This document shows positions 26,269 to 33,719 of a DNA stretch of 64,000 nt, piece after piece. The DNA lies in NCBI RefSeq assembly GCF_003369445.1, contig NZ_QRCU01000007.1:1-64000 (forward strand). The letters are read 5' to 3'. A program made the translations under genes and the position numbers. The stretch is from Arthrobacter silvisoli. GTDB taxonomy: Bacteria > Actinomycetota > Actinomycetes > Actinomycetales > Micrococcaceae. Each line of letters begins with the position of its first letter. The stretch's first letter is position 1. The notes under the pieces are model-generated. The model ran no database searches. It was given only the letters and a program-made list of their open reading frames with translations, and was not told where the DNA came from.

Positions 26269-27585
26269 ATGCAAGATGTTCGGCACAACGTTCGCGAGCT
26301 GATCCGGCCGAGTAAAGAGGAGTGGGCCTCGCTGCCCAGGCGGCGGTCCGGTGTGCGCCCGACGCTGCTGGCTTGGCTGCTGGGGCTGCTCACTGTCGGC
26401 GGGGCATTCGTAGCTGACCGCGGCTGGGAAGAGACTCCGCTGGGGTGGGAGGAGTCGCTGCTGCCGGTCAATGTTTTCGGCGGCATGGTCACAAATACCT
26501 CGATCCTGATGGTTGTTTTGGGGTGGTCTCTTGGGAGGCGCTTGCCTTTCGCCTCGGCCGCTCTCCTGGGGACGTGCGCCGTTGCCTATGCCAGCGTGGG
26601 CGCAGCATCAACAACGGCCTGGGCCGCGGGCGCGGTACTTTCGGCCGTCCTCGCCACCGCGGAACTCGTGTCGTCCCCTCCTCAGCTCAGGGAAATCCGA
26701 GAGCTTTCAGCAAGGTTGAGAGATGGCATGACAACAGTCGTAGGGGAGAAGGCCTTCTTGGCTGAACGGAGGGAACTCGCCTTAGGCTGGTGGGTCGCTT
26801 TCGGCCTAGCGTGCGTTTCGGCCGCGCTGTGGGCGTGGTTCGCTGCGGACTGGACGACAGCCCGGGCCACCACCCCACCGTCCGACCGGGAGTCCTTTGA
26901 ACCAAACGAGGCAGTTTTCGCCCTCGCCGCCACCCTGCTGCTCGCGGTCTTCTGTGGGAAGGCCGCGCATCGGTGGTGGGTGCACCGCTACGCGAGGCAA
27001 TTCGTGTGGATCGTACCTGGTTCCGGTGGTCCCGTTTGGGCGCAGGGGCTGGATCCCTCATACGGAGGCAAGTTGGAACCCAAGGAAAGCGATGCTCCAG
27101 GCTGCACCTGTGATGAGGAGACCGAACGCCGCGATCCGGAATACGAAGAGTCTCCCGTAGGGTACGTACTCCTTGACGATTACTGCGCTGCCCATGGCAT
27201 AGACACTGTCAACGCCATGAACCACGATGCCTTCCGCGCCATCGCCCGCTCGGCCTGGCTGTGGGACGAGAGCTCGCGGGTCCCGCAAACGAAAGACGAC
27301 GTGATCGCGTCATCCACCGGCCTGCTGGCATTTGCCGGGCATGTGTTCGGAGGTATCCCGGTGAAGCGCGACGCACGTGGCATGGATGCGGTGGATCCCA
27401 GCGTGGGCAAGGCAGAAGAACTGAAACAGAGCGATCAGGACATTCCTGCATGGAATGAACCCAAATTCCTCCCACCCACTGAGCAAGGCATCCTCGACAC
27501 CATTGATCTCGCACCGGCAGGCCTGACTGGAACAGCGGTCCGCTACCGCCACGGCCGGGCCTGGCTCCGCACCGACGGGCCGTAG
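26269..27585 (+). CDS. Hypothetical multi-span membrane protein
   Basis: 438 aa, no family recognised. Residues 1-30 are cytoplasmic-like and basic, then five or six membrane spans fall within about 30-245 (for example PTLLAWLLGLLTVGGAFVA, LGWWVAFGLACVSAALWAWF). A soluble C-terminal half follows, containing a GCTCDEE cysteine pair and a SPVGYVLLDDYCAAHGID segment. Codon bias is a little weaker than in neighbours. The start at 26269 is tentative, since no strong ribosome site is present. It is preceded by the long inverted repeat and may be a recent acquisition. Confidence 0.6.
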   Translation: MQDVRHNVRELIRPSKEEWASLPRRRSGVRPTLLAWLLGLLTVGGAFVADRGWEETPLGWEESLLPVNVFGGMVTNTSILMVVLGWSLGRRLPFASAALLGTCAVAYASVGAASTTAWAAGAVLSAVLATAELVSSPPQLREIRELSARLRDGMTTVVGEKAFLAERRELALGWWVAFGLACVSAALWAWFAADWTTARATTPPSDRESFEPNEAVFALAATLLLAVFCGKAAHRWWVHRYARQFVWIVPGSGGPVWAQGLDPSYGGKLEPKESDAPGCTCDEETERRDPEYEESPVGYVLLDDYCAAHGIDTVNAMNHDAFRAIARSAWLWDESSRVPQTKDDVIASSTGLLAFAGHVFGGIPVKRDARGMDAVDPSVGKAEELKQSDQDIPAWNEPKFLPPTEQGILDTIDLAPAGLTGTAVRYRHGRAWLRTDGP

Positions 27586-27701
27586 CTGGCATCCGCCGGA
27601 CGGCTGGTTGTCACGCAGACGTCCCGTCCGGCCCCAAAAGCGCTGGTTTTCACGCCGCCTCAGACACTCCCAAAAGAGCGCGCCTCTGCCACAATTGAGC
27701 C

Positions 27702-28541
27702 ATGGCCGCAGGGAGGCGGGGTCCGGGCTATTTGGCGGGTATCACTGGTACCGGCGCACTTCGTGACGGGCCGTCGCCCGAGGCGATCCGCAAACCGTTC
27801 TTCATTGCCGCCGTCGTGGTTTTTGCCATCGCCGTCCTGGCCGAGATCGGCATGTCGCTGCTGCTGGGCGGGACCGCCGTCGAGCCCGTCTCCCCGGGCG
27901 ACGCTGCCAAGCTGGGCGTCCCGCTCGACGTTTTCCTCAAGACACAAAAGGCCGACGCCGAGCCGCCCGGGGCGGGGATCGGTTTCCTCGCGTTCCTGGA
28001 TGGTCTGCTGCTGTTCACCGTGGTGATGCTGGGGCTCAGCCTGATGATGGAGCTGCGGCTCTACGGGCGGATCCAGGGGATCGTGACCCTGATTGTCACG
28101 TTCCTGTGGGTAGTGGCGGCGTTCTTCGCGGCGATGCTGGCCATGGCGAAGCTGTTCCTGATGTTCGGGCTGTTCGTCGCCGCGCCATTCGGGACCCTCG
28201 CCTACTTGGCTTTGTGGGGGAGCTTCCCCACGGGGCAGGCGGCGGCGATCCTCGGGCTGCTGCTCTTGCTGAAGGCCGTGTTCGCGGTGCTGCTGATCCT
28301 GAGCCAGCCCAAGTTCCTCAAGGTCACCGGGCTGGTGGTCCTGCTGGTGGTGTCCGTGCTCCTGCAACTGGTGCTGGGCCTGATCCACGGCTTCCTGCCT
28401 GGCCCGCTGGTGTCCATCGGCGACCAGTTCTGGGCGCTGGTGACCGTGATCGTGGCGCTGGTCTGGGCCCTGATAATGCTGATTCTGTCGATTCCGGCGA
28501 TCATCAACGCCCTCCGCGTCAGCGGCTCGGCAGGAGACTAG
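27702..28541 (+). CDS. Hypothetical integral membrane protein
   Basis: 279 aa, no known family. Roughly six or seven membrane spans: one near residues 30-55, a 40-residue extracytoplasmic loop (VEPVSPGDAAKLGVPLDVFLK), then closely packed spans of very simple Leu/Val/Ala composition to the C-terminus. There are few polar residues in the spans, so it looks structural or regulatory rather than a transporter. It stands alone and converges on the aminotransferase gene. Confidence 0.65.
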   Translation: MAAGRRGPGYLAGITGTGALRDGPSPEAIRKPFFIAAVVVFAIAVLAEIGMSLLLGGTAVEPVSPGDAAKLGVPLDVFLKTQKADAEPPGAGIGFLAFLDGLLLFTVVMLGLSLMMELRLYGRIQGIVTLIVTFLWVVAAFFAAMLAMAKLFLMFGLFVAAPFGTLAYLALWGSFPTGQAAAILGLLLLLKAVFAVLLILSQPKFLKVTGLVVLLVVSVLLQLVLGLIHGFLPGPLVSIGDQFWALVTVIVALVWALIMLILSIPAIINALRVSGSAGD

Positions 28542-28550
28542 TTCGCGTCT

Positions 28551-28640
28551 GATTCCGCGCGATCATTCCGGGACCGGTGCGGGTGGGACCAAGCAACGCT
28601 CGGCGGGGGATTCTCCGGCGGCGAATGATGGCGCGGAATC
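28551..28640. repeat. 18-bp inverted repeat between convergent genes
   Basis: GATTCCGCGCGATCATTC (28551-28568) and GAATGATGGCGCGGAATC (28623-28640) are complementary with one mismatch, 54 bp apart. They lie between the convergent membrane-protein and aminotransferase genes, so they may form a bidirectional terminator, though the loop is long for that. Confidence 0.7.
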
Positions 28641-28685
28641 CGTCAATGCCCCGGCTCGGCGGGGGACTGAGCGCGGCTCTTATCC

Positions 28686-29906
28686 CTACACCCGGGCCCG
28701 GTACGCCGCGAGGAACGTCGAAATCCGGCGCACGGCTTCCTCGATTTCACGCTCGGCCGGCAGGATCACGAAACGGAAGTGGTCCGGCGTCGGCCAGTTG
28801 AAGGCGGTGCCGTGCGAGACAAGGATCTTCTGGTCCTGCAGGAGTTCCAGCACGAACTTTTCGTCGTTCTCGATCGGGTAGATCTCCGGGTCCAGGCGCG
28901 GGAACAGATACATGGCGCCGGCCGCAGGCACGCACGAGACTCCGGGGATCGCCGTCAGGAGTTTCCAAGCAAGGTCCCGCTGCTCGCGAAGCCGCCCGCC
29001 CGGCCTGATGAGTTCCTCGATGCTCTGGTAACCGCCCAGGCAGGTTTGGATGGCGTGCTGTGCCGGGACGTTGGCGCACAGGCGCAGCGACGCCAGCAGC
29101 TCCAAGGCCTCACGGTATTCGGCGGTGGCGGCATGCGGCCCGGTGACGGCCACCCAACCCGCCCGGTATCCGGGCATGCGGTACGCCTTGGAGAGCCCGC
29201 TGAAGGTCAGCACGCAGACATCGTCCGCCACCGAGGCCGTGTGGATGTGCTTGGCCTTTTCGTAGCGGATCTTCTCGTAGATTTCGTCCGAGAACAGCAC
29301 CAGGTCGTGCTTGCGGGCCAGGTCAGCGAACTGTTCCAGGATGTGGCGCGGGTAGACGGCACCGGTGGGGTTGTTCGGGTTGATGATCACGATGGCGCGG
29401 GTGCGGGACGTGATCTTGGCTTCGACGTCGGCCATGTCCGGCCACCAGTTCCGGCCCTCGTCGCACAGGTAGTGCACAGGATTGCCGCCGGTGAGCGTCA
29501 CCGCGGCGGTCCACAGCGGGTAGTCCGGGGCAGGCACCAGGACCTCGTCGCCGTTCTCCATGAAGGCCTGCAGGGTCATGGAGATGAGCTCGCTGACGCC
29601 GTTGCCGATGAAGATGTCCTCGACGCCGATCGTCATCAGGTTCTGGGTCTGGTAGTACTGCGAGATCGCGGTGCGGGCCGAGAAGATCCCCTTGGAGTCG
29701 CTGTAGCCCTGGGCGCCGCGCAGGTGGTGGATCATGTCCACCACCACCGATTCCGGCGCCTCCAGCCCGAACGGTGCCGTGTCCCCGAGGTTCATCTTCA
29801 GGATGCGGTGCCCCTCGGCCTCCATGGCCTTGGCCGCCTGGAGGAGCGGGCCGCGGAGTTCATAGCGGACGTTCTGGAGTTTGCTGGAGTGCTGCATCGG
29901 ACGCAT
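28686..29906 (-). CDS. PLP-dependent aminotransferase, AlaA-like
   Basis: 406-aa fold-type I aminotransferase. The conserved PLP Lys is Lys240 in TFSGLSKAYRMPGYRAGW, NPNNPTG is at 176-182, and the early block HLRGAQGYSDSKGIFSARTA is close to E. coli AlaA/AlaC. It probably makes alanine from pyruvate and glutamate. A GTG at 29921 is an alternative start adding five residues; neither start has a strong ribosome site. Divergent from the alpha/beta hydrolase gene. Confidence 0.85.
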   Translation of the reverse strand: MRPMQHSSKLQNVRYELRGPLLQAAKAMEAEGHRILKMNLGDTAPFGLEAPESVVVDMIHHLRGAQGYSDSKGIFSARTAISQYYQTQNLMTIGVEDIFIGNGVSELISMTLQAFMENGDEVLVPAPDYPLWTAAVTLTGGNPVHYLCDEGRNWWPDMADVEAKITSRTRAIVIINPNNPTGAVYPRHILEQFADLARKHDLVLFSDEIYEKIRYEKAKHIHTASVADDVCVLTFSGLSKAYRMPGYRAGWVAVTGPHAATAEYREALELLASLRLCANVPAQHAIQTCLGGYQSIEELIRPGGRLREQRDLAWKLLTAIPGVSCVPAAGAMYLFPRLDPEIYPIENDEKFVLELLQDQKILVSHGTAFNWPTPDHFRFVILPAEREIEEAVRRISTFLAAYRARV

Positions 29907-30007
29907 GGTTGATCTTTTCACGGAGGCGGGCCCTCTGCCGAGAGTTACGGGCCGGTCCAGGTATTAGGCTGGCCGGTAACCGCAACGGCGCACAGCACGG
30001 GGGACCG

Positions 30008-30850
30008 ATGGAAATCCACGAACTCCAGGGTATTGAGCTGGCCGCCGACCGCCGCGGACCGGAGGATGCCCCGGCGGTGCTGCTTATCGCAGGTGGCGCG
30101 CAGTCGATGGACTGGTGGACGCCCGGGTTCTGCGAGCTGCTCGCTGCCGGGGAACTGCAGGTCATCCGTTACGACCACCGGGATACCGGTCAATCAAGCA
30201 CCTGTCCGCCTGGACACCCCGACTACACCGGCGATGACCTTGCCGCCGATCCCCTGCGGCTGCTCGATGCCTTGGGCATCAGGAAGGCGCACCTGGTCGG
30301 CATGTCGATGGGCGGCGGAATCGCGCAGGTCATCGCCGTGCGCGCCCGTGAGCGGGTGCGCACCCTGACACTCATCGAAAGCAGCCCCGCCGGCGGCCGG
30401 TATGGCCAATTGCCGCCGCCGAGTCCCGGGCTCGCCGCGGGCTGGGAAGAACCCCAGACGGAAATCGACTGGAGCGACGAGACCGCCGTCATCGACTACC
30501 GTGTTGACAGCGAACGGCCGTACGCCGGCCCGCTTGGCTTCGATGAGGCCCGAGTGCGTGCCCTGGCAACGCTCGAAGTGGGCCGCAGCCGCAACATGCA
30601 ATCATCCATGTCAAACCATTTCATCGCGGAGCCCGGTTCTTCGGTGGATCCGGCGGAAATCCGTGTGCCCACCCTGGTGTTCCATAGCGAGGACGATCCG
30701 ATGTTTCCCCTTCCGCACGGAGAGGTTCTCGCCAGGATGATCCCGGGAGCCGGCTTGGTGCGCCTCAAGGGGATGGGCCATGAAATCCCGCCGCCCGCCC
30801 TGTGGGACATAGTGGTTCCTGAGCTGCGCAGGCACCTGCTGCAGGGCTGA
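30008..30850 (+). CDS. Alpha/beta hydrolase
   Basis: 280 aa with a complete catalytic triad: nucleophile Ser100 in LVGMSMGGG, acid in FHSEDDPMFP, and His in GMGHEIPPP. The YDHRDTGQS block after strand 3 is typical of the RdmC/aclacinomycin methylesterase-like and proline-iminopeptidase-like hydrolases. No signal peptide is present, so it is cytoplasmic. Substrate unknown. Its stop is 7 nt from the convergent PASTA-protein stop, leaving no space for a separate terminator. Confidence 0.85.
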   Translation: MEIHELQGIELAADRRGPEDAPAVLLIAGGAQSMDWWTPGFCELLAAGELQVIRYDHRDTGQSSTCPPGHPDYTGDDLAADPLRLLDALGIRKAHLVGMSMGGGIAQVIAVRARERVRTLTLIESSPAGGRYGQLPPPSPGLAAGWEEPQTEIDWSDETAVIDYRVDSERPYAGPLGFDEARVRALATLEVGRSRNMQSSMSNHFIAEPGSSVDPAEIRVPTLVFHSEDDPMFPLPHGEVLARMIPGAGLVRLKGMGHEIPPPALWDIVVPELRRHLLQG

Positions 30851-30857
30851 CCAGGCC

Positions 30858-31778
30858 CTATCCGCCCACCTTCACGCATTGGCTGTTCTTGCACAGGTTC
30901 GGGAAGGTGTTGTTGTCGATGAAGATCTTGGACCGCAGTTCCGTCCGCACCAGGACCAGGGCGTTCAGGTTCACCCGGGTGCCCACGTCCGGGTTCACGC
31001 CCAGCACCACGCAACGCTGCAGGCTCAGCTCCGGAGACTTGGTGCACGTGGAACTCGCCGTGAAATCCAACTGGATCTTCGCAGCGGCGAACTGGGACTT
31101 GGCCGATTCGACCGTGGCTCCCAGCACCGCAGGAACGGTCGTCCGCACCGGCACCGCCACCTCCAGGGCCACCGTGGAGCCGCGGCCCACGGTCCGTCCG
31201 CCCTCCGGTTCCTGGCCCACAACGGTTCCGGCCGCCTGCGTGCTTTCCTTCTCCGTGACCGAGGTGCCGAATCCGGCGTCCTTGAGGATCTGCACCGCCT
31301 CCGCCTGCGGCTTGCCCACCACCGGCGGCACACTGGCGTCCTTGAACAGGAACCACAGCACGGCCCCGACGACGGCGAGCAGCACTACGCCGCCGATGAT
31401 CACCCAGAGCCACGGGAACCCGGGAGCCGGGGCCGGCGTCGCGGGTGCCGGCACCTCGAGCGTGACCACCCGGGCCTGGTCGGCGTAGTCCTCCGGGGCG
31501 TCGTCGGCCGAATAGGCGATGAGCTTCACCGGGTAGCTGCCGGGCTTGGCGCCGGCGGTGTCGAACGTGGCCAGGTACTGTTCCGTGGCTCCAGCCGCGA
31601 TGGTCCGCAGCGGATCCGGGATCTCCGTGTAGGTTTCGGGGGCGGCGCCTCCCGGGAACGCGCCGAGCACCACGCGCGCGGACGCTCCGGTGCCGTTGGT
31701 CACGGAGGCGGTCAACGAGCCCTTCCCGTCCTTGAGGACCACGGTGGGGGAACTAAGGGTCATGGTGATGGTGCCCAT
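30858..31778 (-). CDS. Transmembrane PASTA-domain protein A of the CIS operon
   Basis: 306 aa. Residues 1-110 form an Ig-like beta domain without signal peptide (TLSSPTVVLKDGKGSLTASV, then YSADDAPEDYAD). A Pro/Ala linker leads to one membrane span at 121-145, then PASTA 1 (about 149-209) and a second PASTA-like unit (about 214-285) with four to five cysteines. PASTA domains bind peptidoglycan fragments in Ser/Thr kinases. By family custom the PASTA part should be outside and the N-terminal domain inside, though charges around the span do not prove this. It is a paralogue of the adjacent 305-aa gene and last in the CIS operon. Confidence 0.8.
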   Translation of the reverse strand: MGTITMTLSSPTVVLKDGKGSLTASVTNGTGASARVVLGAFPGGAAPETYTEIPDPLRTIAAGATEQYLATFDTAGAKPGSYPVKLIAYSADDAPEDYADQARVVTLEVPAPATPAPAPGFPWLWVIIGGVVLLAVVGAVLWFLFKDASVPPVVGKPQAEAVQILKDAGFGTSVTEKESTQAAGTVVGQEPEGGRTVGRGSTVALEVAVPVRTTVPAVLGATVESAKSQFAAAKIQLDFTASSTCTKSPELSLQRCVVLGVNPDVGTRVNLNALVLVRTELRSKIFIDNNTFPNLCKNSQCVKVGG

Positions 31779-31793
31779 GGGATTCTCCGGCCG

Positions 31794-32711
31794 TTACGGG
31801 GCGCTGTGCAGCGCCGCCTCGTCGTTTTCCTGCTTGGTCCTCGTCCGGGTCTCACCGGTCACGCAAACCTGGTCGCCATCGTACGCATCCCGCCACACGA
31901 AGCCCTGGAGGCAGGTATTGATGCCATATGGGCCGCCCGGAGGATTGGGCTTGCGCGCCGACTGGGTGCTTGCGGCGTTGTCCTCGAGGACCTGGGCGGC
32001 GGATGCAGGCGTCACGCACACTTTGTCGTCCGGAGTCACCCGCCGATAGACATAGCCGGGCTGGCATTTGTCCGCGGCCCGGGCGATCTCCACGCTCACC
32101 GTGCTCCCCTTCTCCGCGGTACCTCCCGCCGCAGGGTTCTGGCTGATGACGGTGCCGGGCGGCTCAGTGCTCACCACCTCGGTGGAACCCATCGAGAAGC
32201 CGGCGCCGATGAGGATCTGCGCCGCTTCGCCCTGCTGCTTGCCCCGCACATCCGGGACGTTGCCGCCGCCGCGCACCAAGAACCACAGCACCGCGCCGAT
32301 CGCCAGGAGCAGCACCACCCCGCCGATGATCACCCAGAGCCAAGGAAACGTCGACGGCGGTTTGCCCGGCGCGGGTGCCTGGCTCACCGTCAGGGTCACC
32401 ACGTGGGCCTGGTCCGCGTAGTCTTCCGGGGCGTCGTCCGCAGAGTAGGCGATGAGCTTCACCGGGTAGCTCCCGGGTGCCGCCCCGGTGGTGTCGAAGG
32501 CCACGAGGTACTGGTCGGTGGCTCCCGGGCCGATGGTGCGCAGCGGGTTGGCCACCGTGGTGTACGTCTGCCCGCCGGGCTGGCCGGGGAAAGCCCCGAG
32601 CACCACGCGTTCGGCCTCGGCGGAACTGTTGGTCACCGAAGCGGTCAGGGAACCCTTGCCGTCCTTGAGCTCGACCGTGGGGGAACTGAGTGTCAGGGTA
32701 ATTCCGGTCAT
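31794..32711 (-). CDS. Transmembrane PASTA-domain protein B of the CIS operon
   Basis: 305 aa with the same layout as protein A: Ig-like N-terminal domain (1-108), a membrane span at about 122-146 nearly identical to that of A, and one PASTA unit (151-211). The C-terminus instead has two copies of an actinobacterial cysteine repeat (CxxGYVYRRVTPDD...VCVTP and CLQGFVWRDAYDGD...VCVT), likely extracytoplasmic and disulfide-bonded. A recent duplication with divergence of only the distal end is likely. It is 1 nt after the secreted 156-aa gene and 15 nt before protein A. Confidence 0.8.
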   Translation of the reverse strand: MTGITLTLSSPTVELKDGKGSLTASVTNSSAEAERVVLGAFPGQPGGQTYTTVANPLRTIGPGATDQYLVAFDTTGAAPGSYPVKLIAYSADDAPEDYADQAHVVTLTVSQAPAPGKPPSTFPWLWVIIGGVVLLLAIGAVLWFLVRGGGNVPDVRGKQQGEAAQILIGAGFSMGSTEVVSTEPPGTVISQNPAAGGTAEKGSTVSVEIARAADKCQPGYVYRRVTPDDKVCVTPASAAQVLEDNAASTQSARKPNPPGGPYGINTCLQGFVWRDAYDGDQVCVTGETRTRTKQENDEAALHSAP

Positions 32712-32712
32712 G

Positions 32713-33183
32713 TCAGCCTGCCTCCGCTAGTTGAAGCACACAGTTTCCCGGTACCAGGCAGCGGATGCCGAGGCTCCCGCCCGAGGTTCCGAACGTCAGG
32801 TCCACGGTATCCCCGGCGCTGGCCGATTGCTCGGTACGCGTGCCTTCCACGGAGAGTGTCACCGTCACGGCCTGCTGCGGGAGCAGCCGCGCCCGTTTGG
32901 TGGGCGGGCCGAAGTCGAACAGCCCGCCGAACTTGCCCACCTCGAAGGTGCAGCTCCCGGCGACCGCGAGCTGGCCGCCCGAGGCCGAACAGGAGCCACC
33001 CGCCGGAGCCAGGTCCGCCGTCGTGAGCTTTCCGCCCCCGGCGGCCTTCGCGAACCCCGACTGCCAGCCCGGCGCCCCGGCGTTGTTGCTGCCGCTGCAG
33101 CTGACCCCGAGCACCAGCACCAGCGCCGCGATGACCGCGCAGATCGCCACCACGATGATCGGCTTGCGGTTCCCGCTGTTCAC
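32713..33183 (-). CDS. Small membrane-anchored or secreted protein of the CIS operon
   Basis: 156 aa, no family recognised. A single N-terminal hydrophobic stretch (PIIVVAICAVIAALVLVLGVS) ends at a cysteine, but the -3 residue is Gly, so it is not a canonical lipobox; it could be an uncleaved anchor or an atypical lipoprotein. The rest is a small beta-rich domain with three cysteines (GGSCSASG, AGSCTFEVG, GIRCLVPGNC). It overlaps the tail protein I stop by 4 nt and is followed at 1 nt by PASTA protein B, so it belongs to the envelope-facing part of the system. Confidence 0.7.
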   Translation of the reverse strand: MNSGNRKPIIVVAICAVIAALVLVLGVSCSGSNNAGAPGWQSGFAKAAGGGKLTTADLAPAGGSCSASGGQLAVAGSCTFEVGKFGGLFDFGPPTKRARLLPQQAVTVTLSVEGTRTEQSASAGDTVDLTFGTSGGSLGIRCLVPGNCVLQLAEAG

Positions 33184-33719
33184 GCGTCCATCACCTCGAT
33201 GGCGTCGGTGACGTGCGCCGGTTTGATGCCCTTGACGATCCGCCGGACGAGCTCGAGCTGCCCGGCGGCGTCGGCCGGCACCCGCACCGTGATGTGGAAG
33301 GCCCCGGGCTCGGACACCACCTCGAAGCCCCGGACGCCCGTGGCCAGGTGCAGGAAGCGGGTGAGCCCGTCCACGGTGCCGCGGCGCGCGGACAGCCCGG
33401 CGGCGCAGGCGATCAGGTCCCGCTGCCGGGCCACCGGGATCCCGGCGGAACCCGTCCCGGTGGCTTCGGGGCCGGGCAGGGTGAGCCAGTCCAAGTCCAC
33501 CCAGCGGGACAGGAAGGGAATGAGCGACGACGGCGAGCGCCCGGGATCCGGGACGGTGTGGATCCGGTCCAGGACGTCCCGGACGGGCCCGTGCAGGTCC
33601 TCGGCCACGGCCAGCAGGGCCTGCAGCGGCAGGCTGCTTTCGGCCGCCACCTGGTACACCTCCGGCAGCACGCGCACCAGCCGGGAGTCCTCCAGCCTGA
33701 AGTCGCCGTCAGTGGCCAT
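33180..33719 (-). CDS. Tail protein I / Afp12-like baseplate protein
   Basis: 179 aa of the phage tail protein I (P2 gpI) type: LVRVLPEVYQVAAE at the start, then FLSRWVDLDWL, and the RQRDLIACAAGLSARRGTVDGLTRFL block that defines the family. In contractile systems it joins baseplate J to fibres. ATG at 33719 overlaps the baseplate J gene by 11 nt. It is shorter than the Afp12 proteins (about 950 aa), resembling the small form in actinobacterial CIS. Confidence 0.85.
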   Translation of the reverse strand: MATDGDFRLEDSRLVRVLPEVYQVAAESSLPLQALLAVAEDLHGPVRDVLDRIHTVPDPGRSPSSLIPFLSRWVDLDWLTLPGPEATGTGSAGIPVARQRDLIACAAGLSARRGTVDGLTRFLHLATGVRGFEVVSEPGAFHITVRVPADAAGQLELVRRIVKGIKPAHVTDAIEVMDA

